In this document: positions 6,690 through 15,185 of the stretch, in pieces
How the letters are laid out: each line of letters opens with the position of its first letter
Numbering within the stretch: position 1 is the stretch's first letter
NCBI GenBank assembly: GCA_019745195.1
Contig: JAIETL010000086.1
Coordinates: forward strand, 1-35,268
Source: Beijerinckiaceae bacterium
GTDB taxonomy: Bacteria > Pseudomonadota > Alphaproteobacteria > Rhizobiales > Beijerinckiaceae
Direction of reading: 5' to 3'
DNA: 35,268 bases
Translations under genes and position numbers: made by a program
Notes under the pieces: model-generated
Seen by the model: only the letters and a program-made list of their open reading frames with translations
Told to the model about the DNA's origin: nothing
The model's database searches: none

Positions 6690-7712
6690 ATGCGCGCCCT
6701 GATGCTCCATGCCGACCGCGATCTCCGTCTCGAGGAGATCGAACCGCCGCCGCCGCCGGCCGCTGGCGAGGTGCAGATTCGCATCCGCGCGGTCGCGCTG
6801 AACTATCTCGACCTCTGGGGCTTTCGCGGCATGGCCTTCGCCAAGCGCAAGATGCCGCAGGCCGCCGGCGTCGAGGCGTCCGGAGAGATCGTCTGCGTGG
6901 GCGAAGGCGTCACCAACCTGCAAGTCGGCGACACCGTCACGGCCTATGGCGCCGAGACCTGCGGGCATTGCAAGGCCTGCCTCAACGGCCGCGACAATCT
7001 CTGCGAGAACGTCGCCGGCATCATGGGCTTTCATATCGACGGGTTCGCCCGCGAGCTGATCAACAAATCGGCCCGCCTCGTGATCAAGGCCCCGGCCGGC
7101 GTCTCCTACGAGCACGCCGCCTGCGCGCCGATCGGTTTTGGGACCGTGCAGCACATGCTGTTCGACAATGCGAAGCTGGAGCCCGGCGAATCGATCCTGA
7201 TCCACGCCGGCGGGTCAGGCATCGGCACGGCGGCGATCCTGATGGCCAAGGCGATCGGCTGCACCGTCTACACCACCGTCGGCGACGACGAGAAGGGTCG
7301 GAAGGCCAAGGAACTGGGCGCGGATTTCGTCGTCAACTACAAGACCGAGCGCTTCGAGGGCGAAATCCGCCAGATGACGAAGCGCAAGGGCGTCGATGTC
7401 GTCTTCGAGCATGTCGGGGCCGACACCTGGAACGGCTCGCTGCTCTGCCTCAAGCGCGGCGGCCGGCTCGTCACCTGCGGCGCGACCTCGGGCGCATCGA
7501 CCACGATGAACCTGATGCAGCTCTTCCAGCAGCAATACCGCATCACCGGCTCCTTCGGCTGCCGGCTTGAGAACATCGCGCAATCGCTGGAGAAGATGGC
7601 CGGCGGCATGACGCCCGTGATCGATTCGGTGTTTCCGCTGGAGGATTTCGAGAAGGGCCTTGCCCGCCTCGAAGGCCGGCAGGTCTTCGGCAAGGTCATC
7701 GTCGCCTTCTGA
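6690..7712 (+). CDS. adh2XL: Zinc-type MDR dehydrogenase of the lipid A cluster (Adh2XL-like)
   Basis: A 340-residue medium-chain dehydrogenase/reductase. The ATG at 6690 has GGAGAG four bases upstream; an ATG at 6669 would add seven residues. Structural-zinc cysteines are seen at 91, 94, 97 and 105 (CGHCKACLNGRDNLC). The usual catalytic-zinc ligands are not: the first Cys is Asn38 (ALNYLD) and the His of GHE is Val61 (GVEASG). The nucleotide-binding loop is GGSGIGT near 174-180. Homologues sit between fabF1XL and lpxXL in rhizobia, but their reaction is not well defined; reduction of an intermediate in VLCFA synthesis is one idea. The 99-base gap to lpxXL suggests shared transcription. Confidence 0.82.
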   Translation: MRALMLHADRDLRLEEIEPPPPPAAGEVQIRIRAVALNYLDLWGFRGMAFAKRKMPQAAGVEASGEIVCVGEGVTNLQVGDTVTAYGAETCGHCKACLNGRDNLCENVAGIMGFHIDGFARELINKSARLVIKAPAGVSYEHAACAPIGFGTVQHMLFDNAKLEPGESILIHAGGSGIGTAAILMAKAIGCTVYTTVGDDEKGRKAKELGADFVVNYKTERFEGEIRQMTKRKGVDVVFEHVGADTWNGSLLCLKRGGRLVTCGATSGASTTMNLMQLFQQQYRITGSFGCRLENIAQSLEKMAGGMTPVIDSVFPLEDFEKGLARLEGRQVFGKVIVAF

Positions 7713-7811
7713 GACACCCGGAAAGGCTTGACGGGAGGGCTTTCCTGCCGCAAGTCGCCGCTTCCGCCCGACAATGCTTCAAGGCACGGGCGCGATGGGG
7801 CCGGGCAGACC

Positions 7812-8792
7812 TTGAGACGATTGACGACATTCGCCGCGCGCGCCGGCGCGGCGGTGATGATCGGCCTGATCCGCGCGCTGTTCGCCTTTCTGCGGCTGCT
7901 GGGGGCGGAACGCTCCAGCGATCTCGGCGGCTGGCTTCTGCGCACCGTGAGCCCGCTGATCCCGGTCAATCGCGTCGCGCTCGCCAATATCCGCGCCGCC
8001 TTCCCCGAGAAGGACGAGACCGAGGTGAGGCGCATCGCGCGCGGCGCCTGGGAGAATCTCGGCCGCACGGCCGCCGAATACGCCCATCTCAGGACCCTGT
8101 TCGACTACGACTACCTCAACCCGGACGCGCCCTCGCGCGTCGAGGTCTCCGGCATCGAGCACTTCATCGCGCTCAAGGACGACGACAGACCGGGCCTGAT
8201 CTTTTCCGCCCATCTGGCGAACTGGGAGCTGCCGGCGATCTGCGCGGCCGCCTATGATCTGGAGACGACCGCCGTCTTCCGCGCGCCCAACGACCCCGCC
8301 ATCGCGGCGATCATCCACGAAATCCGCTCCGGCGCGATGGATGGGCTTGCGGCCGCCAAACAGGGCGCGGCCTTCGCCATGCAGGGCGTGCTGGAGCGCG
8401 GCGGCCATCTCGGCATGCTGATCGACCAGCATTTTACCCGCGGCGTCGTGGTGCCGTTCATGGGCCGGCCGGCGCTGACCAATCCGATCCTCGGCAAATT
8501 CGCGCGCCGTTTCGAATGCCCGGTGCATGGGGTCCGCGTCATCCGGCTGCCCAACCAGCGCTTCCGGCTGGAGCTGACGCCGCCGCTCGACCTGCCGCGC
8601 GACGATGCCGGCGAGATCGACGTGGAGGGCGCGATGGCGATGATGACGGCCGTGGTCGAAGGCTGGGTTCGCGAGCACCCGGAGCAATGGCTCTGGATGC
8701 ACCGGCGCTGGCGGCCCAACATGATCGCCGCCCGAGGCATGGCCGATATCGCGCAAATGCCGGCTCCCAAGCCTGTTTTCAAGGCAACGTGA
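7812..8792 (+). CDS. lpxXL: Lipid A VLCFA acyltransferase, LpxXL/HtrB family
   Basis: A late acyltransferase of the LpxL/HtrB family that moves the very long hydroxy acyl chain from AcpXL to lipid A at the inner membrane. The HX4E catalytic motif is seen as HLANWE (His134, Glu139 from this start). RAPND and the stretch LGMLIDQHFTRGVVVPFMGR are also family hallmarks, as is the C-terminal QWLWMHRRW. An N-terminal hydrophobic helix (MIGLIRALFAFLRLL) would anchor it. The start is uncertain: TTG at 7812 gives 326 residues, ATG at 7857 a shorter protein, TTG at 7728 a longer one; none has a clear ribosome site. Context with acpXL makes the LpxXL assignment strong. Confidence 0.88.
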   Translation: MRRLTTFAARAGAAVMIGLIRALFAFLRLLGAERSSDLGGWLLRTVSPLIPVNRVALANIRAAFPEKDETEVRRIARGAWENLGRTAAEYAHLRTLFDYDYLNPDAPSRVEVSGIEHFIALKDDDRPGLIFSAHLANWELPAICAAAYDLETTAVFRAPNDPAIAAIIHEIRSGAMDGLAAAKQGAAFAMQGVLERGGHLGMLIDQHFTRGVVVPFMGRPALTNPILGKFARRFECPVHGVRVIRLPNQRFRLELTPPLDLPRDDAGEIDVEGAMAMMTAVVEGWVREHPEQWLWMHRRWRPNMIAARGMADIAQMPAPKPVFKAT

Positions 8793-8861
8793 TTTCCAAG
8801 TGAGTTTCCTTGGGCGCTTTGGTAACGCCCTGCATGCTCTAAGACTGTTAGAGTGCCAAAC

Positions 8862-9614
8862 ATGACCCAGCGCCCGCGCCTTCTCCTCGCCTCGCTCGCC
8901 GCCCTCGTTCTGGGCGGTGCGAGTGCGCATGCGCAGACGCCCGCGCTCCAGCCACGCGCCGTGGTCGAACTGTTCACCAGCCAGGGCTGCTCCTCCTGTC
9001 CGCCGGCCGACGCGCTCTTCGTCGAACTGGCGAAGGACCCCGCCGTGATCGCGCTGACGATGCCGGTGACCTACTGGGACTACCTCGGCTGGAAGGACAC
9101 GCTCGGACACGACGCTTTCACAAAACGCCAGAAGCTTTACGCCAAGGCGCGCGGCGATGGACAGGTCTACACACCCCAGGCCGTGATCAATGGCGGGGCG
9201 CACCTTGTCGGCTCCGACAAGGCCGGGATCGAAAAATCCCTGCGCAAGCAGGGCGCTTTTTCCGCCCGCGTCTCGCTCAGCGAAGGGGGCGGCATGGTCA
9301 GGGTCGCGCTTTCTCCGGTCGATCCCGCCGGCAGCGGCGCGGGCAGCGTCTGGCTTTTGCCGACCACGCGCATGATCACGGTGCCGATCGGCCGGGGCGA
9401 GAACCAGGGCAAGACCATCTCCTACGCCAATGTTGTTCGCTGCATGGTCAAGGTCGGCGACTGGGACGGCAAGGCAGCGACGCTGACGACGCCGCTCGCC
9501 AGCGCCAAAGCCGTCGATTCCGACGGCTATGTCGTGCTGGTGCAGTCCGAGCAGCCGGGCCGGTACGGCATGATGCCCGGGGCCGTCATCGGCGCGGCCA
9601 GGTCCGGCCCGTAG
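8862..9614 (+). CDS. DUF1223 exported thioredoxin-fold protein
   Basis: A 250-residue exported protein of the DUF1223 family. The signal peptide (RLLLASLAALVLGGASAHA) should be cut after residue 24. A redox-type CxxC is seen in FTSQGCSSCPPAD (Cys43, Cys46), followed by the family pattern PVTYWDYLGWKD and YTPQAVINGG. A thioredoxin-like fold is the known family prediction; the substrate is not known. ATG at 8862 is chosen over GTG at 8853. It starts 69 bases after lpxXL on the same strand, so it may be read with the lipid A cluster, but nothing else links it to lipid A. Confidence 0.85.
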   Translation: MTQRPRLLLASLAALVLGGASAHAQTPALQPRAVVELFTSQGCSSCPPADALFVELAKDPAVIALTMPVTYWDYLGWKDTLGHDAFTKRQKLYAKARGDGQVYTPQAVINGGAHLVGSDKAGIEKSLRKQGAFSARVSLSEGGGMVRVALSPVDPAGSGAGSVWLLPTTRMITVPIGRGENQGKTISYANVVRCMVKVGDWDGKAATLTTPLASAKAVDSDGYVVLVQSEQPGRYGMMPGAVIGAARSGP

Positions 9615-9713
9615 CCGCGAAGACGGGGGACAGTCCGCGCAGGCGGGTTCCCGGAGACGCGTCCGCGACGTAGCGTCTCGCCAGAGTCACAATAACTTGG
9701 CACTGATTCGCAT

Positions 9714-10292
9714 ATGCCGAGGCTGTTCACCGCGCTTGAGATTCCTGCCGAGGTCGCCTCGGTGCTGACCCTGCATCGGGGCGGGCTCGTCGGTGCGCGC
9801 TGGATCGAACCGGCTGATTACCACATCACACTGCGCTTTCTCGGCGATGTCGATCGCCGCATGGCCCATGACGTCCACGAGTTCCTCGGCGACCTGCGCA
9901 ACTACCCCTTCGAAGTCACGCTCGATGCGCTCGGCAGTTTCGGCGGCGACAAGCCGCGCGCCGTCTTCGCCCGCGTCCAGCCGAATCAAAAGCTCACGGA
10001 GCTGCAAGCCGACATCGAGCGGCTGATGCGTCGGCTCGGCTTGCCCCCGGAAGCCCGCAAATTCGCCCCCCATGTCACGCTGGCGCGGCTGCGCGACGTC
10101 TCGCCGGTCGATGTCGCGCAGTATCTGGGGCAGCACCCGATCGTCCGGCCGATCAGCTTCACGGCGCGGCGGATCGCCCTGATGTCCTCGCGCGATTCGA
10201 TCGGCGGCGGCCCCTATGTGCTGGAGGCGGCCTATCCTCTCGGGCCTTCCTACCCCAACCGGATGGCGCGGGCCGACGTGCAGCGGAGATGA
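9714..10292 (+). CDS. thpR: RNA 2',3'-cyclic phosphodiesterase ThpR (2H family)
   Basis: A 192-residue 2H phosphoesterase. The two HxT motifs are HITL (His37) and HVTL (His120), spaced as in ThpR/LigT. The family opens RNA 2',3'-cyclic phosphates and was first described as a 2'-5' RNA ligase; the physiological substrate in alphaproteobacteria is not settled. The enzyme is cytoplasmic. It abuts or overlaps the next gene, a pterin dehydratase, at 10289-10295, indicating co-transcription. The 99 bases before it contain a 7-bp hairpin (9654-9660 with 9673-9679) without a T-run. Confidence 0.9.
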   Translation: MPRLFTALEIPAEVASVLTLHRGGLVGARWIEPADYHITLRFLGDVDRRMAHDVHEFLGDLRNYPFEVTLDALGSFGGDKPRAVFARVQPNQKLTELQADIERLMRRLGLPPEARKFAPHVTLARLRDVSPVDVAQYLGQHPIVRPISFTARRIALMSSRDSIGGGPYVLEAAYPLGPSYPNRMARADVQRR

Positions 10293-10294
10293 CC

Positions 10295-10585
10295 ATGCCC
10301 AAGCGCCTGAGCCTCGACGCCCGCAACGAGGCGCTGCTGACGCTGACCGGCTGGAAGCTGGCCGAGGGACGCGAGGCCATCGCCAAGCGCTTCGTCTTCC
10401 GCGATTTCAGCGAGGCCTTTGGCTGGATGACGCGCGTCGCCCTGCTGGCCGAGACGATGGACCACCATCCCGAATGGTCGAACGTCTACAAGACCGTCGA
10501 GGTGACGCTCGCGACCCACGACGCCGGCGGGCTGACCGAACTCGATGTGAAGCTTGCCCGCGCCATGGATGCGCTGGCCGGCTGA
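10295..10585 (+). CDS. phhB: Pterin-4a-carbinolamine dehydratase (PCD/DCoH)
   Basis: A 96-residue protein with the PCD signature MDHHPEWSNVYKTVEVTLAT and a C-terminal TELDVKLARAMDAL. It would dehydrate 4a-hydroxytetrahydrobiopterin, recycling the cofactor of aromatic amino acid hydroxylases, or act in molybdopterin-related chemistry as proposed for some bacterial members. ATG at 10295 is preferred because GGAG lies six bases upstream; the ATG at 10289 overlaps thpR but has no spacing to that site. No phenylalanine hydroxylase gene is in the window. It ends one base before the stop of the convergent acetyltransferase gene. Confidence 0.88.
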   Translation: MPKRLSLDARNEALLTLTGWKLAEGREAIAKRFVFRDFSEAFGWMTRVALLAETMDHHPEWSNVYKTVEVTLATHDAGGLTELDVKLARAMDALAG

Positions 10586-10586
10586 C

Positions 10587-11801
10587 TCAAGCCTTGCAGC
10601 TGTTCGACCATGCCGCGAGCCGGCGCGTCAGCGGCGGCGGCAGCCGGCGCAGCGCCCGCTTCAGCAGCGGCCGCCAGTGCGTGAAGCCGGATTCGACGAC
10701 GAGCCGCCCCTTCCAGGATAGCGGCAGCACGCTATCGGTCACGACCGTCAGCCCGTCGGCATGCTCGTGCTTGTAGGGGTCGGCCGGCGCCAGCATGTCG
10801 AAGACCGCATTGCCGCGCGCTTTGGCGCAGGCGAAGCTGTGATGCAGCAGAAGCCCGCCCACGCCGCCGCGCTCATGCTCGGGATGGGTCGCGATGACAT
10901 GGCCGAAGCTCGCGCCCTTGCAGTCGAGCGCAAGGTCCAGCCCGATCGGAGCGCCGTCGCAGGAGATCGCCGCGATCCGCAGCGGCGAGCCGCCCGCCGC
11001 ATCGCCCGCCAGATCGCGGAAGAAAGCTGAGAAACGCGGATCGGAGATCGTCGGCGCGAGCACGCCATGGCGCAGCAGCGCCGCCTGCTTCATCGCGATG
11101 GCGGCGACGGCGAGATCAGCGGCCTCGGGCCGCGGCTCGACCATCGACAGGCCGATCGTGCCGCGCTCGGAAAGCCGCCGCAGCCGCCGACGGTGATTGG
11201 ACCGCTCGCGCGGCGCGTAGGCATGGCTCGGGCCATCCGGGCCGACCCGCGAGCCGAGATCGGCGAAGGGCGCGTCAAGCCGCTCCCGCAGCACGGCGCG
11301 CGACACGAGGCCCGAAAGCGCCAGCACCGAATCGCCACGCAGCCTGCGCAGCTCGAACAGATCCGCGCCGAGCTTTGCGACCACGTCCCAGCCGGCCTTC
11401 AGCAGCGCGGTCTCGTCACCCGTCCGCTCGACCAGCACATCGCCATACTGCGCCACCGGCACGCCCATGAAGCGCAGGCCGACGAGCCCGAACCGGCGTT
11501 GCCTGACCAGCGGCCAGATCATCACGAGCCGCCCGCCGCGGCGGGCCGTCACGATGCTGAGTCGCATCCGCGCATCGAGATAATGGGTCGCCCAGTGCCG
11601 CAGCACGGCATGGGACTGGAAGACCTGATGCGGCAGCCCGGCGCGGTCGAACAGCGCGTCCCACTCCGTCCGCAGGGCGAGGAAGGCCTCATGCGTATCG
11701 ACGATCGCGAGCGCGACCTCGCCGGCGCGCGCTGACGCCTGCGACTGGCCGCCCGGCCTCGCCTCGACGAGCGCGCCGCGAAAGGAGGCGATCAGCGCCA
11801 C
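10587..11801 (-). CDS. GNAT acetyltransferase, CelD/BcsL-like (Acetyltransf_6)
   Basis: A 404-residue protein of the CelD-like GNAT group, which carries two acetyltransferase-like halves. Recognisable pieces are the N-terminal LRTEWDALFDRAG...QVFQSHAVLRHW, the middle LRRLSERGTIGLSMVE, and the C-terminal GHVIATHPEHERGGVGGLLLHHS, a likely acetyl-CoA loop. Members are annotated as cellulose-biosynthesis CelD proteins, but no cellulose genes are near and the substrate is unknown. GTG start at 11801 lies three bases after the stop of the upstream DUF6875-like gene, so the two form an operon. Its stop is one base from the convergent phhB stop. Confidence 0.8.
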   Translation of the reverse strand: MALIASFRGALVEARPGGQSQASARAGEVALAIVDTHEAFLALRTEWDALFDRAGLPHQVFQSHAVLRHWATHYLDARMRLSIVTARRGGRLVMIWPLVRQRRFGLVGLRFMGVPVAQYGDVLVERTGDETALLKAGWDVVAKLGADLFELRRLRGDSVLALSGLVSRAVLRERLDAPFADLGSRVGPDGPSHAYAPRERSNHRRRLRRLSERGTIGLSMVEPRPEAADLAVAAIAMKQAALLRHGVLAPTISDPRFSAFFRDLAGDAAGGSPLRIAAISCDGAPIGLDLALDCKGASFGHVIATHPEHERGGVGGLLLHHSFACAKARGNAVFDMLAPADPYKHEHADGLTVVTDSVLPLSWKGRLVVESGFTHWRPLLKRALRRLPPPLTRRLAAWSNSCKA

Positions 11802-11804
11802 GGC

Positions 11805-12458
11805 TCAGGCGCCTGCCCGGACATGGGCAAGGAGCCGCTTCGCGCCCGACAGCGGAAACCGCGCCAGATAAGGCAGCAGCAGCAGCGGGTGGCGCGCCGC
11901 GAAGGGTGCGTCATGCTCGACCATATGGCGGATCGCCAGCACCGGCAGCGGCGCGCGCAAGGGTCGGAACCCCGGATTCCACAGCCCCGGCGCGTCCGAA
12001 TCGGCATGCATCAGGCCGATCATTCGGTTGCGCGAGAGCGAATGGAATTTGTGCCGGTCCTGCACCCGCTTCAGCATGGCGATGCCGTCCGCGCCTGAGC
12101 AGGCCGGGAAGCCGATGATCACCGTGCGGAAATGCGCCATGGCCGGCTTGGCCGGAATCGCCTCCAGCGCCTGAAAGCTGCTGCGGATCAGCGAGAACGC
12201 CGCCGCCTCGTCGGCCGGCCCGGCATCGCTGATGCCGAGCCTGACGGTGTCGAGCTTGGCGGCCTGACGCGTGAAGGGGCAGACCGCGCCGGTGCGTCCG
12301 AGATCGGCATGGCTCGCCATCAGATAGCCCTCGACCCAGCCGAGCAGACTGGACAGGGCCGCCGGCTCCGGCGGCTCCGCGATGCGCGCCTTGGCATCGG
12401 CAAAGCTCGACAATGTCCCGGCCCGCTCCAGTCCGGCCAGGATTTCGGTTCCGCTCAT
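11805..12458 (-). CDS. DUF6875-like protein of unknown function
   Basis: About 217 residues from the ATG at 12458; an upstream ATG at 12473 or a GTG/ATG at 12500 would lengthen it. The sequence GYLMASHADLGRTGAVCPFT with a conserved CPF, a central AHFRTVIIGFP strand, and a C-terminal GLWNPGFRPLRAPLPVLAIRHMVEHD match what is remembered of DUF6875 proteins. No catalytic motif is evident; no signal peptide or membrane segment is seen. It is immediately followed by the CelD-like acetyltransferase (three-base gap), so the two probably act together. The family name is from memory and carries moderate certainty. Confidence 0.65.
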   Translation of the reverse strand: MSGTEILAGLERAGTLSSFADAKARIAEPPEPAALSSLLGWVEGYLMASHADLGRTGAVCPFTRQAAKLDTVRLGISDAGPADEAAAFSLIRSSFQALEAIPAKPAMAHFRTVIIGFPACSGADGIAMLKRVQDRHKFHSLSRNRMIGLMHADSDAPGLWNPGFRPLRAPLPVLAIRHMVEHDAPFAARHPLLLLPYLARFPLSGAKRLLAHVRAGA

Positions 12459-12545
12459 CGCTCGCCTCGCCATCTCGAAGCCCAAGCGATAGCAGCGCAA
12501 GATTAGGGAAGGGTTTCGTCGCCGGGTTCAGGCGCGCCGGATGCG

Positions 12546-13301
12546 TTAGGGGTCTGCTAAGCCTTGAGACCAGCCGCAAAGCCGCAGGCCCGCCAGCATA
12601 TGCGCCGGCGGCGGCGCGACGACCTCGACCGGCGGGCGCTTGCGATAGAGCGGGATCGCGATCCTGCGCGCATGCAGTTGCAGTCCGGGGCCGCCCTCGC
12701 GCGGAGCGGCGCCGTAGATCTCGTCCCCCAGCATCGGCCAGCCGGAGGCTGCGCAATGCACCCGCAACTGATGCGTCCGCCCGGTCAGCGGCGAGAGAGC
12801 GAGCCAGGCGAGCGGCCCGCTGTCACTGACGCCGCGTCCGAGCACGCGAAATCGCGTCTGCGACGGCAGCCCGTCGGGATCGACCTTCATCCACCAGCCG
12901 CGATCGGGCGCGCGCTTGCCGAGGGGGAGGTCGATCAGCCCCTCGTCCTCGGCAGGATGTCCCTCGACGACAGCCCAGTAGCTCTTGTCGATCAGCCCGT
13001 CGCGAAACAGCCGGTTGAGATCGGCCATGGCGCGCGGATGGCGGCCGAGCACGAGGCAGCCCGACGTGTCCTTGTCGAGCCGGTGCGCGGCTTCCGGTCG
13101 GCGCGGCAGGCCAAAGCGCAGCGCGTCGAGATAGTCGGTCAGCACGGGGATGATCTTCCGCTTCGCCTGCGGCCCGCGATGCGAGGGCAGACCCGCGGGC
13201 TTGTCGATCACCAGCATCATCGCGTCGCGATAGAGCAGCGGAAACGGCGGCTCCGCTTCGGCTCTGTCATGCGAAATCTCTGGTCGGTCCGACGCGCTCA
13301 T
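12546..13301 (-). CDS. RluA-family RNA pseudouridine synthase
   Basis: A 251-residue pseudouridine synthase. The catalytic motif HRLDKDTSG has Asp76 as nucleophile. The C-terminal RTHQLRVHCAASGWPMLGDEIYG is the second RluA hallmark. No S4 RNA-binding domain precedes it, so it belongs with short RluA/TruC-like members; the exact RNA target (23S rRNA or tRNA) cannot be read from sequence. It is divergent from ftsY with 67 bases between starts, and upstream of the DUF6875-like and GNAT genes with an 87-base gap, so it may share their transcript. Confidence 0.88.
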   Translation of the reverse strand: MSASDRPEISHDRAEAEPPFPLLYRDAMMLVIDKPAGLPSHRGPQAKRKIIPVLTDYLDALRFGLPRRPEAAHRLDKDTSGCLVLGRHPRAMADLNRLFRDGLIDKSYWAVVEGHPAEDEGLIDLPLGKRAPDRGWWMKVDPDGLPSQTRFRVLGRGVSDSGPLAWLALSPLTGRTHQLRVHCAASGWPMLGDEIYGAAPREGGPGLQLHARRIAIPLYRKRPPVEVVAPPPAHMLAGLRLCGWSQGLADP

Positions 13302-13368
13302 GCCATTGCGCTAGCGAAGACGGCTTGGCGACGCAATATGAGAGCGGCCGGGCTCGAAGACGGGACGC

Positions 13369-14562
13369 ATGATGAGCGAGCAAGACCCGAAGAAGCGCGG
13401 CTTCTTCTCCAGACTTTTCGGCCTCGAGGATGAGCCGGCCAGACCGGCCGCGCCCGAGACGCCCGCACTTGCAGAACCTCCCGCCGCGCCGCCGCCGGAG
13501 CCCGAAGCCGAGGCGCTGATCGGCGAGGCCGCGCCGCTGCCCATCGCCAGTCCTTTTCCAGTTACAATGCCCGAGCCGGCCCCGATCCAGGCTCCGCCGG
13601 CGCTGTCGCCCACCGCCCTCATCACGCCCGAACCGAAACGGAGCTGGTGGCGCAGGCTGACCGAGGGATTGTCACGGACCTCGTCGGCGCTGACCACCGG
13701 CATCACGGACATCTTCACCAAGCGCAGGCTCGACGCCGGCACGCTGGAGGATCTCGAGGACATCCTGATCCAGGCCGATCTCGGGCTGCCGACCGCCGCG
13801 CGCGTCGCGAAAGCCGTCGGCGAAGGGCGCTACGACCGCCAGATCGAGCCGGCCGAGGTCAAAGCGATTTTGGCCCGCGAGGTCGAGGCGATCCTGACGC
13901 CAGTCGCTGCGCCGTTGGTGATAGACGCCACGAAAAAGCCGTTCGTGATCCTGATGGTCGGCGTCAATGGCTCGGGCAAGACCACCACGATCGGCAAGCT
14001 GGCGCAGAAGTTCCGCAATGAGGGCAGAAGCGTGATGCTCGCCGCCGGCGACACCTTTCGCGCCGCCGCGATCGAGCAGCTCAAGGTCTGGGGCGAGCGC
14101 ACCGGGGCCGAGGTCGTCGCGGGCCAGCAGGGCGCGGACGCCTCGGGGCTCGCCTTCGAGGCGCTGCAGAAGGCCAGGGTGGCGGGTACGGACGTGCTGC
14201 TGATCGACACCGCCGGCCGCCTGCAAAACAAGACCGGGCTGATGGACGAACTCGCCAAGGTCGTCCGCGTCATCCGCAAGCTCGATCCGGAAGCTCCCCA
14301 TTGCGCGCTGCTGGTGCTGGACGCCACCGTGGGCCAGAACGCGCTCAGCCAGGTCGAGGCCTTCCAGCACACCGCCGGCATTACCGGGCTGGTCATGACC
14401 AAGCTCGACGGCACGGCGCGCGGCGGCATCCTCGTGGCGCTGGCGGCGAAATTTGGCCTGCCCGTGCATTTCATCGGTGTCGGCGAGGGCGTCGAGGATC
14501 TGGAGCCGTTCTCGGCCCAGGATTTCGCACGGGCGGTTGCAGGACTGGGAGAAGCGGCGTGA
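13369..14562 (+). CDS. ftsY: Signal recognition particle receptor FtsY
   Basis: A 397-residue SRP GTPase that docks ribosome-SRP complexes at the inner membrane. The order is a short basic N terminus, an acidic Pro/Ala-rich A domain (about 20-90), then the NG domains. GTPase motifs are G1 GVNGSGKT (198-205), the insertion-box region GDTFRAAAIEQL, G3 DTAGR (280-284) and G4 TKLD (344-347). GGILVALAAKFGLPVHFIGVGE is the usual FtsY ending. Start could be ATG 13369 or 13372. It overlaps the next gene by four bases (GTGA), a common FtsY-YciB arrangement in alphaproteobacteria. Confidence 0.96.
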   Translation: MMSEQDPKKRGFFSRLFGLEDEPARPAAPETPALAEPPAAPPPEPEAEALIGEAAPLPIASPFPVTMPEPAPIQAPPALSPTALITPEPKRSWWRRLTEGLSRTSSALTTGITDIFTKRRLDAGTLEDLEDILIQADLGLPTAARVAKAVGEGRYDRQIEPAEVKAILAREVEAILTPVAAPLVIDATKKPFVILMVGVNGSGKTTTIGKLAQKFRNEGRSVMLAAGDTFRAAAIEQLKVWGERTGAEVVAGQQGADASGLAFEALQKARVAGTDVLLIDTAGRLQNKTGLMDELAKVVRVIRKLDPEAPHCALLVLDATVGQNALSQVEAFQHTAGITGLVMTKLDGTARGGILVALAAKFGLPVHFIGVGEGVEDLEPFSAQDFARAVAGLGEAA

Positions 14563-15176
14563 GCCAGGATACCGTCGAAACGCAAAAGCCCGGGGTCAAT
14601 CCCCTGCTCAAGCTCGCGCTCGAATTCGGGCCGCTGGCGCTGTTCTTCTTCGCCAATTCCTATGGCGACCGGCTGTTCGGCGTGGCGCAGGACCGACGCA
14701 TCTTCGTGGCGACCGGCATCTTCATGGTCGCCTCGCTGGTCGCTCTCGCCCTGTCGCGCGTTCTGATGGGCTATCTGCCGCGCATGGCGATCGTCAACGC
14801 GGTGGTGGTCAGCGTCTTCGGCGGGCTGACCATCGCGCTCGACGACGCCTTCTTCATCAAGGTCAAGCCGACGATCGTGAACACGCTGTTCGGCTGCGTG
14901 CTACTGGGCGGCCTGTATTTCGGCCGCTCCCTGCTGGCGCTGGTGCTGGAGAGCGTGCTGCAGCTCGACGAGGCGGGCTGGCGCAAGCTGACCCTGCGCT
15001 GGGGCCTGTTCTTCTTCGTACTGGCGGGCCTCAACGAGATCGTCTGGCGCACCCAGACGCAGGATTTCTGGGTCGCTTTCAAGGTCTGGGGCGTGATGCC
15101 GCTGACCATGGCCTTCGCGCTCGCCCAGACCCCGCTGATTTTGAAGCACGAGATCAAGCCGAAGGCGGCGGAGTAG
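14559..15176 (+). CDS. yciB: YciB/IspZ septation-type inner membrane protein
   Basis: About 205 residues from a GTG start that overlaps the ftsY stop (GTGA, 14559-14562). Family features are the N-terminal KLALEFGPLALFFFANSYGD, LDDAFFIKVKPTIVN, and FFVLAGLNEIVWRTQTQDFW in the C-terminal half. About five to six hydrophobic segments span the protein. Family members (intracellular septation protein A, also called YciB or IspZ) affect cell-envelope integrity and division. It ends nine bases before the convergent SDR gene. Confidence 0.92.
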   Translation: MSQDTVETQKPGVNPLLKLALEFGPLALFFFANSYGDRLFGVAQDRRIFVATGIFMVASLVALALSRVLMGYLPRMAIVNAVVVSVFGGLTIALDDAFFIKVKPTIVNTLFGCVLLGGLYFGRSLLALVLESVLQLDEAGWRKLTLRWGLFFFVLAGLNEIVWRTQTQDFWVAFKVWGVMPLTMAFALAQTPLILKHEIKPKAAE

Positions 15177-15185
15177 AGGCGAAAC

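Noticed and set aside
9654..9679. 7-bp hairpin between the DUF1223 gene and thpR as a terminator
   Set aside because: The stem is short, the loop is 12 bases and no T-run follows, so a terminator call is not justified.
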